A stretch of DNA of 43,001 nucleotides from contig USAV01000004.1 in the NCBI GenBank assembly GCA_900552715.1, forward strand, positions 1-43,001. The letters are read 5' to 3'. Made by a program: the position numbers and the translations under genes. This stretch comes from an uncultured Veillonella sp. Its GTDB lineage: Bacteria > Bacillota > Negativicutes > Veillonellales > Veillonellaceae. Positions 1-7,584 of the stretch are shown piece after piece (within the stretch, counting starts at the first letter, position 1; each line of letters starts with the position of its first letter). The notes beneath the pieces were generated by a model. The model was not told the DNA's origin. It was given only the letters and a program-made list of their open reading frames with translations, and did no database searches.

Positions 1-1344
1 TGGGATGATGATTTGTTAGAAGAAATTAACTATCTTGTTGAATGGCCTACAGCATTGTGTGGTGGCTTTGAAGAGTCCTACTTAGCACTTCCAGATGCAG
101 CTATCATTACACCAATGAAAGATCATCAACGTTACTTCCCATTGGTTGACCAAGAGGGCAAATTATTGCCAATGTTCTTAACAGTTCGTAACGGCTCCGA
201 CCATTCTATCGAAGTAGTTCAAGCTGGTAATGAACGCGTATTGCGCGCTCGTTTAGATGATGCTAAATTCTTCTTTAACGAAGACCGCAAGAAACCTCTT
301 ATCGACCGTCAAGATGGTTTAACTAAAATTGTATTCCAAGAAGGTCTTGGTAATTTAGCAGATAAAACTGAACGTTTGCTTAAATTGGGCCGTGTATTCG
401 GTGAAGAATGTGGCTTGCACGAAGATGCAGCTTTTGTATTAGAACGTGCTACAGAGCTTGCTAAAACTGACCTTACAACAGGTATGGTTACAGAGTTCAC
501 TGAATTACAAGGTGTAATGGGTAAAGAATACGCTTTACTTGATGGTGAGTCCGAAGAGGTGGCAGAAGCTATTTTCGAACAATATTTGCCACGTTTTGCA
601 GGTGATGTATTGCCTCAAACTGAAGCTGGTAAAGTATTGTCCATCATCGATAAAGTAGATAACATCGTTGCTACTTTCAGCCGTGGTTTAATCCCTACAG
701 GCTCTCAAGATCCATATGCATTGCGTCGTCAAACTATTGGTATCTTGAACATATTACTTGGTAGTGAGTGGAATATCAGCTTGCGTCCAATTTTCAAAGC
801 ATCTATGGAATTACTTAATGTACCAGCTGAAAAACAAGACGAATTGCTTGGGCAAGTAGAAGAGTTCTTCACACTTCGTTTGAAAAATATCTTCCTTGAT
901 CGTGAAGTTCCTCATCATGTCATCGACTTGTTGTTGTCCAACAATGAATTGTCCGTTGCTGATGCAGAAGGTCTTGTAAATGCATTGTTAGCAAATCGCA
1001 TCGATGAAAACGTTGAGCTTGTTCAAGCTTATACTCGTATGTACAATCTTGTAAAAGATGTAGAATATACAGGCGTTAATAGCGACTTGTTAAAAGAAGA
1101 TGCTGAAAAAGCATTGTTCGAAGCTGCTTCTAAAGCTTCCGAAGTTAGCCTTGCTGCATGGGAAGCAAATGATTACACTGCTGTTGTAGCTGTTCCTGCT
1201 ACTTTAGTTCCAGCTATCAACAAATTCTTTGAAGATGTAATGGTTATGGATAAAGACGAAGCTATTAAAGCTAACCGTCTACAACTTGTTCGCTTAGCGT
1301 ACAGCGTAATGGCTATTATCGGTGATATTAGTGCATTAAAATAA
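1..1344 (+). CDS. glyS: Glycine--tRNA ligase beta subunit, 5' truncated by window edge
   Basis: This is the C-terminal 447 residues of the beta subunit of the heterotetrameric (alpha2beta2) bacterial glycyl-tRNA synthetase, which charges tRNA-Gly in the cytoplasm. The reading frame is open from base 1 with no in-window start; the full family protein is about 690 residues, so about a third is missing upstream, where the alpha subunit glyQ would also be expected. The family stretches KDHQRYFPL near the left end and GSQDPYALRRQ in the middle are clear, and the C-terminal part is the helical anticodon-binding (DALR-like) region. A strong intrinsic terminator follows about 50 bases after the stop, so glyS ends its operon. 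Only the truncation is unusual. Confidence 0.96.
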   Translation, partial: WDDDLLEEINYLVEWPTALCGGFEESYLALPDAAIITPMKDHQRYFPLVDQEGKLLPMFLTVRNGSDHSIEVVQAGNERVLRARLDDAKFFFNEDRKKPLIDRQDGLTKIVFQEGLGNLADKTERLLKLGRVFGEECGLHEDAAFVLERATELAKTDLTTGMVTEFTELQGVMGKEYALLDGESEEVAEAIFEQYLPRFAGDVLPQTEAGKVLSIIDKVDNIVATFSRGLIPTGSQDPYALRRQTIGILNILLGSEWNISLRPIFKASMELLNVPAEKQDELLGQVEEFFTLRLKNIFLDREVPHHVIDLLLSNNELSVADAEGLVNALLANRIDENVELVQAYTRMYNLVKDVEYTGVNSDLLKEDAEKALFEAASKASEVSLAAWEANDYTAVVAVPATLVPAINKFFEDVMVMDKDEAIKANRLQLVRLAYSVMAIIGDISALK

Positions 1345-1391
1345 TATATTGTGTATTAGATAGATAAAACTTTTACAGTAATATATGAAAG

Positions 1392-1417
1392 AAGAGGTAC
1401 CGTTTGGTACCTCTTTT
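1392..1417 (+). terminator. Rho-independent terminator after glyS
   Basis: A perfect 10-bp stem (arms 1392-1401 and 1406-1415, containing GAGGTACC/GGTACCTC) closes a GTTT loop and runs into a short T tract. It lies 47 bases after the glyS stop and separates it from the MarR gene. Confidence 0.9.
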
Positions 1418-1453
1418 GCTTTTACGAAGAATATACAAATTTTATGCAGGAAT

Positions 1454-1482
1454 TTTTGAGACCATGGCGAATATCTTATAAT
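1454..1482 (+). promoter_or_regulatory. Probable promoter of the MarR-type gene
   Basis: A perfect TATAAT -10 box lies at 1477-1482. The -35 is weak: TTTTGA at 1454 with a 17-base spacer, or TTGAGA at 1456 with 15 bases. Initiation would fall near 1489, about 22 bases before the start codon. The region lies directly behind the glyS terminator, as expected for a separate transcription unit. Confidence 0.55.
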
Positions 1483-1511
1483 ATACAAAGTTGTATGAGG
1501 AGATAACTGTC

Positions 1512-1898
1512 ATGAATCATGATGAATTATATAAAGCCTTATGTAAGGTGCCAAATGGTAAAGAAAAGTCTCGTGATAAAATAATTATAGAATTATATAT
1601 GCGATCTGAAGGGGCATCTCAAAAACAATTAGTAGATGCTCTTAATATGCGTCCTGCTACAGTATCAGAGCAGACCGATATTCTTATTGAATTAGGGTAT
1701 GTCACAAAGCACATCGATTATATGGATAAACGAATTTCCGTAGTAGGGCTCACTGAAGAGGGGAAACGATTAGGTAAGTCATTGTTACATTCATATGACC
1801 AATTTCTTAATGTACTATTTTCTGATTTTTCTGATGATGAAAAAGATGATTTATACCGCTTGTTAGGTAAGTTAAAGCGGCCAATCTTAAGTAAATAA
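1512..1898 (+). CDS. MarR-family winged-helix transcriptional regulator
   Basis: A 128-residue protein with a MarR-like winged helix. Recognition-helix residues ASQKQLVDALNMRPATVSEQ (about 37-56) are followed by a wing (YVTKHIDYMDKRISVVGLTEEG) and a C-terminal dimerisation helix. Family members are dimeric DNA-binding repressors or activators, often ligand-responsive; the ligand and targets are not predictable here. The ATG at 1512 is preferred over an in-frame TTG at 1491, because GAGGAG at about 1497-1502 sits at the right distance for 1512. It is a single gene between the glyS terminator and the rplS promoter, and no divergently transcribed target adjoins it, so autoregulation is possible but not shown. 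The protein is slightly short for MarR (usually 140-150 residues). Confidence 0.8.
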   Translation: MNHDELYKALCKVPNGKEKSRDKIIIELYMRSEGASQKQLVDALNMRPATVSEQTDILIELGYVTKHIDYMDKRISVVGLTEEGKRLGKSLLHSYDQFLNVLFSDFSDDEKDDLYRLLGKLKRPILSK

Positions 1899-1927
1899 TT
1901 AGTTTCTCAAAATTATATAGAAAATAC

Positions 1928-1957
1928 TTGCGAACAGTACGTGATTTATGATACTAT
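1928..1957 (+). promoter_or_regulatory. rplS promoter with extended -10
   Basis: TTGCGA (1928-1933) and TACTAT (1952-1957) are 18 bases apart, with TG at 1949-1950 forming an extended -10 (TGATACTAT). Initiation near 1964 would leave a leader of about 65 nt before rplS. Confidence 0.6.
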
Positions 1958-1972
1958 ATTGCTGTTAATTTG

Positions 1973-2012
1973 AGACAGTCCGCTGCCTATAAGGTGTAGG
2001 TATTGAATGTCT
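1973..2012 (+). promoter_or_regulatory. Possible L19 leader hairpin (ribosomal protein autoregulation)
   Basis: The predicted rplS leader folds into a closing stem AGACA (1973-1977) with TGTCT (2008-2012) and an inner hairpin CCT/AGG (1986-1988, 1992-1994) extendable by further pairs. Firmicutes carry a known L19 leader RNA upstream of rplS that is thought to bind the protein. Size and position fit, but I cannot confirm the family by eye, so this is an inference. Confidence 0.35.
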
Positions 2013-2029
2013 GCAAACAGGAGGAAACA

Positions 2030-2371
2030 ATGAACATTATTAACGTACTTGAACAAGAACAACTTCGTACAGACATCCCTACTTTCCGCGCTGGTGACAC
2101 AGTTCGCGTACACGTAAAAGTAGTGGAAGGTTCTCGTGAACGTATCCAAGTATTCGAAGGTTTGGTAATTAAACGTCAAAACGGTGGCGTACGTGAAACT
2201 TTCACAGTTCGTCGTATTGCATCCGGTGTAGGTGTAGAACGTACATTCCCACTTCACAGCCCACGCTTAGCTAAAATCGAAGTTATGCGCCGTGGTGTTG
2301 TTCGTCGTGCTAAATTGTACTACTTACGTAACCTTACTGGTAAAGCTGCTCGTATTCGCGAAAAACGCTAA
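2030..2371 (+). CDS. rplS: 50S ribosomal protein L19
   Basis: A 113-residue ribosomal protein L19, which sits at the 30S/50S interface. It is recognised by FRAGDTVRVHVKVVEG, the IQVFEGLVIKRQNGG segment, TFTVRRIASGVGVERTFPLHSP and the C-terminal RRAKLYYLRNLTGKAARIREKR-type end. The ATG at 2030 has an ideal AGGAGG six bases upstream; an upstream in-frame TTG at 2003 lacks one and would add nine non-family residues. The gene has its own promoter and a GC-rich terminator just after the stop, so much of its transcription may be monocistronic, with rbgA partly dependent on read-through. It lies next to rbgA as in Bacillus, where RbgA acts on the large subunit. Confidence 0.97.
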   Translation: MNIINVLEQEQLRTDIPTFRAGDTVRVHVKVVEGSRERIQVFEGLVIKRQNGGVRETFTVRRIASGVGVERTFPLHSPRLAKIEVMRRGVVRRAKLYYLRNLTGKAARIREKR

Positions 2372-2378
2372 TGTTCAT

Positions 2379-2406
2379 AAAAGGCTGCCGTTGGCAGCCT
2401 TTTATT
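2379..2406 (+). terminator. Rho-independent terminator after rplS
   Basis: An 11-bp perfect stem, AAAAGGCTGCC (2379-2389) with GGCAGCCTTTT (2393-2403), closes a 3-base loop and is followed by a T-rich tail. It lies eight bases after the rplS stop and upstream of rbgA. Confidence 0.9.
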
Positions 2407-2438
2407 TTTGCTAAAATTAGATGTAGAAAGGAAATACT

Positions 2439-3344
2439 ATGGCAGATTCACCTATCGTACATTGGTTCCCTGGACATATGGCGAAAGCCACACGTATGAT
2501 TACAGAGTATATTAAAAAGGTAGACGTAGTTATCGAGTTACTCGATGCGCGTATTCCTCGTTCTAGTGCCAATCCTGTAATCACCGAACTGGTTGGTCAG
2601 AAACCTCATATCGTATTATTAAATAAAGTTGATTTAGCAGATCCTAAAGCCACAAAGGAATGGACCGAATTCTTTACTAAACAAGGCATCACGGTATTGG
2701 CTATCGATTCTAAGTCTGGCAAGGGTAATAAGAAGTTAATATCTACTGTAGAGCGTTTGAGCAAGCCTATCATTGATCGTTGGGTTGCAAAAGGCATTCG
2801 TAGTCGTTCTGTACGTACTATTATTTTAGGTATTCCTAACGTGGGTAAATCTACGTTGATTAACTCCTTAGCTGGTTCTGCAGCAACACGTACAGCTAAC
2901 AAGGCTGGTCATACCCGTGGTCAACAATGGGTTAAAATCGGTAAAAACCTTGAGTTGCTTGATACACCAGGTGTATTATGGCCTAAACTAGAAGACCAAC
3001 GTGCAGCGGCTCGCCTTGCTATGACGGGTGCCGTTTCTGATGATGTGTATGATTTAGAACATGTCATTAAACAATTAATTAATCACTTATTGACGAATAC
3101 ACCTAATATTTTGGTGGAGCGATATAAATTAAAAGAAGAAGAGATGACGGATGTAGATACGATTCTTGAAAGTATCGGCCGTCGTCGTGGTTGTCTCGTA
3201 AGTGGTGGCGTAGTAGACTTTGATAAAGCACGCCGCATTATCTTGCAAGACTACCGCAATACTAAATTAGGTACAATTACTCTCGATAAAGTTGATGAAG
3301 AACCATACTATCCTGAAAACGGTGAGGACACACAAAATGGATAA
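2439..3344 (+). CDS. rbgA: Ribosome biogenesis GTPase RbgA (YlqF)
   Basis: A 301-residue circularly permuted GTPase needed for late 50S assembly. The G4 motif NKVD (about residue 62) comes before G1 GIPNVGKST (about 131-139) and G3 DTPG (about 175-178), the permutation that defines the YlqF/YawG family. The N-terminal WFPGHMAKA signature and a C-terminal RNA-binding helical region are present. Catalysis in this family does not use a G3 Gln but a His near switch I; HTRGQQWV here fits. The start ATG at 2439 follows GAAAGGAA. The gene overlaps rnhB by 8 bases, so the two are translationally coupled. The synteny rplS-rbgA-rnhB matches Bacillus. Confidence 0.95.
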   Translation: MADSPIVHWFPGHMAKATRMITEYIKKVDVVIELLDARIPRSSANPVITELVGQKPHIVLLNKVDLADPKATKEWTEFFTKQGITVLAIDSKSGKGNKKLISTVERLSKPIIDRWVAKGIRSRSVRTIILGIPNVGKSTLINSLAGSAATRTANKAGHTRGQQWVKIGKNLELLDTPGVLWPKLEDQRAAARLAMTGAVSDDVYDLEHVIKQLINHLLTNTPNILVERYKLKEEEMTDVDTILESIGRRRGCLVSGGVVDFDKARRIILQDYRNTKLGTITLDKVDEEPYYPENGEDTQNG

Positions 3345-4134
3345 GGATACATTTAGTAAATTAAAAGTGGCAGATATAAAAGCTCTTTTTGAAACTGAAC
3401 AAGCCTTAGAGATTTTGCCTTTAGCTCAAGAGGATACTCGTAGTTCTGTACAAAAATTGGCCGCTTCTTACATTAAACGCCAAGAAAAAGAGTTAAAAGA
3501 GCAGCAACGTTTGATGGGTATGTATGACTATGAAGGCATGTTTTACGATCAGGGAATCTATCATGTGGCTGGTGTCGATGAGGTAGGCCGTGGTCCTATT
3601 GCGGGGCCTGTAACGGTAGCTGCCGTTATCTTGCCACCTATGACCTTGATTCCAGGCCTTAATGACTCTAAAAAGCTAACAGAAGAAAAGCGTGAGGTAC
3701 TCTACGATATCATCATGGACGAAGCCGTAGCAGTTAGCTGCATTTCTTACGGCCCAGAAAAGATTGATGAGCTAAATATCTATGAAGCAACGCGACAAGC
3801 GATGTATGAGGCGATTCGCACGCTCAGCGTTCCAGCTGAAGCTGTAGTGGCTGATGCTATGAAATTGCCTGATTTAACGATTCCCGTTGAATCTATTATT
3901 AAAGGAGATAGTAAAAGCGCTAATATTGCTGCTGCATCAATTATTGCAAAGGTAACGCGAGATCGATATATGAAGAGCCTTGATGAGGAATATCCTGGCT
4001 ATGGATTTGGTATCCATAAAGGCTATTATACGGAGTTACATAAAGAAGCTGTTGAACAACAAGGGGTAACACCACTTCATCGCAAGAGCTTTGAACCTAT
4101 TAAATCTATCGTACGTTGGGTTAAACCTGAGTGA
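3337..4134 (+). CDS. rnhB: Ribonuclease HII
   Basis: A 265-residue RNase HII, which nicks RNA-DNA hybrids and removes misincorporated ribonucleotides. The catalytic signature DEVGRGPIAGPV begins at about D81; the family GLNDSKKLTEEKRE and the SIIAKVTRDR stretch with its Lys/Asp residues follow, and HKGYYTELH closes the catalytic core. The roughly 70-residue N-terminal extension (Lys/Glu-rich helices) is typical of Firmicutes-type RNase HII. I chose ATG 3337, which overlaps the rbgA stop by 8 bases; an upstream in-frame TTG at 3292 lies deep inside rbgA and adds no conserved residues. A large nested-hairpin terminator follows. Confidence 0.95.
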   Translation: MDKDTFSKLKVADIKALFETEQALEILPLAQEDTRSSVQKLAASYIKRQEKELKEQQRLMGMYDYEGMFYDQGIYHVAGVDEVGRGPIAGPVTVAAVILPPMTLIPGLNDSKKLTEEKREVLYDIIMDEAVAVSCISYGPEKIDELNIYEATRQAMYEAIRTLSVPAEAVVADAMKLPDLTIPVESIIKGDSKSANIAAASIIAKVTRDRYMKSLDEEYPGYGFGIHKGYYTELHKEAVEQQGVTPLHRKSFEPIKSIVRWVKPE

Positions 4135-4183
4135 TTATAGTAACGTAGATTTATTATATAAATTGTATATAGTTTATAACCGT

Positions 4184-4231
4184 AAAGAGGTTCCTATTGG
4201 TCACCGATGTGACTATTAGGAACCTCTTTTC
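4184..4231 (+). terminator. Rho-independent terminator after rnhB
   Basis: A 13-bp outer stem (AAAGAGGTTCCTA, 4184-4196, with 4217-4229) encloses a second small stem GTCAC/GTGAC (4200-4204, 4209-4213), followed by a T run. The two-storey shape is unusual, but the position is ordinary. The remaining bases up to yraN at 4359 show no gene and no convincing promoter. Confidence 0.88.
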
Positions 4232-4358
4232 TATTTACTTTTACAGTCGCCATATTCTACGCTACAAGTAAGTGTTACCTGTTGAAAGTTTAGATGTAGA
4301 TTGAGTGATAACTATTCTATAAATTATTGTAGTTACTACACGTAAATAGGAGGTATAT

Positions 4359-4757
4359 ATGAAAACGATTAGTACAGGTAAAGCATTCAATGAACTCGAT
4401 TCCAAGGAACTTGGAAAATGGGGTGAACGGGTGGCCATTAAATATATTGAAAAAATAGGCCTTACTGTAGTAGATACGAATTATCGAACTAGATTAGGTG
4501 AAATCGATATTATTGCTAAACGTGATTTAGTGTATCACTTTATTGAAATTAAAGCCCGTCGAGGAATGCAGCATGGATTGGCTCGAGAGGCGGTAACTAA
4601 GAAGAAACAAAAGCATATTAAACGGGCAGCCATGTTATTTTTGTATGATCTACATCAGAAAAGACGGCGCTGGAAAGAGTTATCCTTTGATGTAATCGAA
4701 GTGTACTTGCATGAAGACTTTCAAAGTTCCATTCATTATTTGCCGCAGTGCTTTTAG
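4359..4757 (+). CDS. yraN: YraN/UPF0102-family nuclease-like protein
   Basis: A 132-residue member of the UPF0102 (YraN) family, whose fold resembles Holliday-junction resolvases and restriction endonucleases. LGKWGERVAIKYIEK (about 17-31) begins the domain. The putative metal-binding signature is GEIDII (about 47-52) followed by FIEIKAR (about 61-67), the E/D...ExK pattern of PD-(D/E)XK nucleases; nuclease activity is not proven for most members. Start ATG 4359 has a perfect AGGAGG. It is the first gene of the yraN-comM-dprA-topA-trmFO run, and its stop lies 11 bases before comM. The frequent association with comM and dprA suggests a link to incoming DNA processing, which is an inference. 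Confidence 0.9.
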   Translation: MKTISTGKAFNELDSKELGKWGERVAIKYIEKIGLTVVDTNYRTRLGEIDIIAKRDLVYHFIEIKARRGMQHGLAREAVTKKKQKHIKRAAMLFLYDLHQKRRRWKELSFDVIEVYLHEDFQSSIHYLPQCF

Positions 4758-4768
4758 AGAGGTTACCT

Positions 4769-6349
4769 ATGTATGCAAAACTTTATGGAGCCACCTTACA
4801 TGGCATAGATGGATGCATTATTACGGTAGAGGTCGATATATCGCAAGGTTTACCTGTCTTTGATATCGTAGGACTGCCTAATCAGTCCGTAAAGGAAGCT
4901 CGGGAACGTGTGAGGGCGGCTATCAAAAATAGTGGCTATGACTTCCCTATGAGGCGTATCGTAGTCAATCTAGCACCTGCTACAATTCGTAAAAGTAGTG
5001 CAGGACTCGATTTAGCGATTGCTTTAGGGGTTCTCATTGCATCAGGGCAGATAAAGGGGCGTAAAGCGAAAATTTCAGCCTTATTGAATAGATGTCTATT
5101 TATGGGCGAGCTAGCCTTAGATGGTTCACTGCTACCGACCTTTGGCACCTTGGCGATGTCATTGGCAGGGTTAGAAGCTGATTACTCCACTATATATACA
5201 AGCGTAGAAAATGGATATAATTTGAAAGCTATTCCAAATCTTACTATATATGGCGAGTCTTCATTACAAGATATTATTACCGTCTTAGAAGACCAGGTTA
5301 AAACTAAATCTATTTCAACTTCCAAAAAGGTAAAAATAGGGAAACATCAAGATGAGATATTAACAGATACGATGGATAATAAAGACCATAATACTACGTA
5401 TGATGTAGATTTTGGCGATGTACAAGGTCAAGAGCTTGGTAAACGGGCCATGCTTATTAGCGCTGCAGGACATCATCATTGTATTATGATAGGTCCGCCC
5501 GGTGGTGGTAAAACGATGATGGCTGAACGATTACCGACCATATTGCCACCCATGACTTGGAATGAGATGGTTGAGGTAAGTCGCATCCAAGATGTGATCG
5601 GTTTACTCGGTGATAAGGGACTCGTTAAAACTAGGCCTTTTAGGCATCCACATCATACGGCGACTTTGGCGAGTATGGTGGGCGGAGGTATACAAGGACG
5701 TCCTGGGGAAGTGACACTTGCTCACGGAGGTGTTTTATTTATGGATGAAGCACCAGAGTTTCAGCGCCAAGTTATTGATGCGTTAAGGCAGCCCTTAGAG
5801 TCTCGCACAATTACTATCAATAGGTCTCAAGGTAATTATATATATCCCGCCAATTTTATTTGTATATTGGCCGCAAATCCCTGTCCCTGTGGTTATTATC
5901 ATGACCCACATAGAGAATGCATATGTTCTGAAACGATGGTTAAAAACTATCAGCAACGGTTGTCAGGACCTATTATGGACCGCATTGATTTACATATTCC
6001 CGTTGAAAGGCCTACACTAGAACAATTATTAGATAATTCGACGTCTACTATGACAAGTGAAAGCATGAGGCAACAAGTTATGTTGGCAACTGCTTATCAA
6101 CAGAAACGGTATGAAAACTTAGAATTTAATTCTAATGGAGCCGTACCTCATAAGGCCATAGGTGAGCTGTGTAATATTACTGATAAGGCCTGGAGTGTAT
6201 TAGGCAATATATTTGATCACTTTCATTTAAGTGGACGTGCCTTTGATCGCATATTAAAGGTGGCTCGTACTATAGCGGACCTTGAGGGAAATCCGCAAGT
6301 GGAGCCTCATCACATTTCCGAGGCTATGTTATTTAGAACAGGTAAATAG
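4769..6349 (+). CDS. comM: YifB/ComM-family Mg-chelatase-like AAA+ ATPase
   Basis: A 526-residue member of the YifB/ComM family. In Vibrio and Haemophilus, ComM is a hexameric helicase that extends heteroduplex during natural transformation. The N-terminal S5-like domain is seen as LPVFDIVGLPNQSVKEARER. Next comes the AAA+ core with Walker A GPPGGGKT (about 242-249), Walker B LFMDEAPEF (about 323-331), and ANPCPCGYYHDPHRECICS, the conserved cysteine-bearing loop. The C-terminal Mg-chelatase lid ends the protein. ATG 4769 with AGAGG six bases upstream is preferred over an in-frame TTG at 4748 inside yraN. The gene ends 8 bases before dprA, consistent with co-expression of recombination-related competence functions. 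Confidence 0.92.
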   Translation: MYAKLYGATLHGIDGCIITVEVDISQGLPVFDIVGLPNQSVKEARERVRAAIKNSGYDFPMRRIVVNLAPATIRKSSAGLDLAIALGVLIASGQIKGRKAKISALLNRCLFMGELALDGSLLPTFGTLAMSLAGLEADYSTIYTSVENGYNLKAIPNLTIYGESSLQDIITVLEDQVKTKSISTSKKVKIGKHQDEILTDTMDNKDHNTTYDVDFGDVQGQELGKRAMLISAAGHHHCIMIGPPGGGKTMMAERLPTILPPMTWNEMVEVSRIQDVIGLLGDKGLVKTRPFRHPHHTATLASMVGGGIQGRPGEVTLAHGGVLFMDEAPEFQRQVIDALRQPLESRTITINRSQGNYIYPANFICILAANPCPCGYYHDPHRECICSETMVKNYQQRLSGPIMDRIDLHIPVERPTLEQLLDNSTSTMTSESMRQQVMLATAYQQKRYENLEFNSNGAVPHKAIGELCNITDKAWSVLGNIFDHFHLSGRAFDRILKVARTIADLEGNPQVEPHHISEAMLFRTGK

Positions 6350-6357
6350 GTGTAAAG

Positions 6358-7584
6358 ATGACTAGATACGATGATACTATTTATATTGCAGGCTTACAAA
6401 GTTTATATAATGTGGGAGCCACACATGTACGGCGTTTTATAGAGGATTTTGGGTCGCCCTATGATGCTTGGGAAGCCGTTAAGAAGGTTGAAAATTTAAA
6501 GCCTTATATACATATTTCTAACGCTGATAAACGTGCTATAGCATCATCGGCTAAGGATGAAAAGTTAGATTATATAATTCATAAAATAGACGAATATAAG
6601 ATGGATGTTACTACCTTTTTAGATAAAGATTTTCCATCTATTTTGAACCATATTTATAATCCACCGGCTATATTGTTTATGCGAGGTAATAGAGCACTTT
6701 TAGATAAACGGCTAAATCGAATTGCCCTTGTAGGAGCACGGCGCTGTTCATTATACGGACGGAATGTGGCGAGAATGCTTGGTAAAGAGCTCGGTAAATA
6801 CAGTACTATTATCGTCAGTGGAGGTGCACGAGGTATTGATACATATGGTCATGAAGGATTATTAGCTAGCCTGGGATATGGTATTGTGGTCATGGGTTGT
6901 GGCTTAGATATAGTATATCCACGAGAAAATACAAAGTTATTTGACCGAATTCTACAAAACAATGGTTTGCTTGTATCTGAATACCCACCTGGTACGCCAC
7001 CATCTGCTAAACATTTCCCCGCTCGAAATCGTATCATTAGTGGCCTTAGTAGAGGTGTAATCGTAGTAGAGGCAAAAGGAAGTAGTGGTTCATTGATTAC
7101 AGCAGATATGGCTGTTAGCGAAGGTCGAGATGTATTTGTAGTGCCTTGTAATTTATTAGACCATACAGCAGATGGCAATAAATTCCTCATGCGTAATGGA
7201 GCTTTTGTATTAACTGGTTATGAGGACATCGTCAAGGAATATCATTTAACCTTGAGAGATATGTTTAGTACTAAAGAAAAACTTTCACTACCACATAAAA
7301 GAGATACAATGGGTGTAAAAGATAGTAGTCAAATGTTGAATCATGGTCAGGGTGTTGATACACAAGGGCCCTCTATGTTAAGCTTTAATGTGGATAAGAG
7401 TTTAATCTTGAGCGAAATACCTCATGATCGTTGTATCACCGTTAGTGATATTTTGAAAGCGACCTCTATTCCATTACAACAACTGCAGCCCTTATTACTA
7501 GAGTTAGAAATGGAAGGGGCTATAGAGAATCATCCGCCGAGAGGCTATATTAATATGACTAGGAGTGATATACTTGTCCATTAA
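6358..7584 (+). CDS. dprA: DNA-processing protein A
   Basis: A 408-residue DprA (Smf), which binds incoming single-stranded DNA in the cytoplasm and loads RecA during transformation. An N-terminal helix-hairpin-helix/SAM-like region (about 1-75) precedes the Rossmann-like DprA core. Core motifs are GARRCSLYG (about 125), VSGGARGIDTYGHEG, MGCGLDIVYPREN, SEYPPGTPP, FPARNRIISGLS and EAKGSSGSLITA. A C-terminal winged helix (about 345-405) ends the protein. The core retains the SGGARGID and RNRIISG elements expected of an active protein. Its 3' end carries the ribosome binding site and start of topA, which overlaps it by 11 bases. Confidence 0.95.
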   Translation: MTRYDDTIYIAGLQSLYNVGATHVRRFIEDFGSPYDAWEAVKKVENLKPYIHISNADKRAIASSAKDEKLDYIIHKIDEYKMDVTTFLDKDFPSILNHIYNPPAILFMRGNRALLDKRLNRIALVGARRCSLYGRNVARMLGKELGKYSTIIVSGGARGIDTYGHEGLLASLGYGIVVMGCGLDIVYPRENTKLFDRILQNNGLLVSEYPPGTPPSAKHFPARNRIISGLSRGVIVVEAKGSSGSLITADMAVSEGRDVFVVPCNLLDHTADGNKFLMRNGAFVLTGYEDIVKEYHLTLRDMFSTKEKLSLPHKRDTMGVKDSSQMLNHGQGVDTQGPSMLSFNVDKSLILSEIPHDRCITVSDILKATSIPLQQLQPLLLELEMEGAIENHPPRGYINMTRSDILVH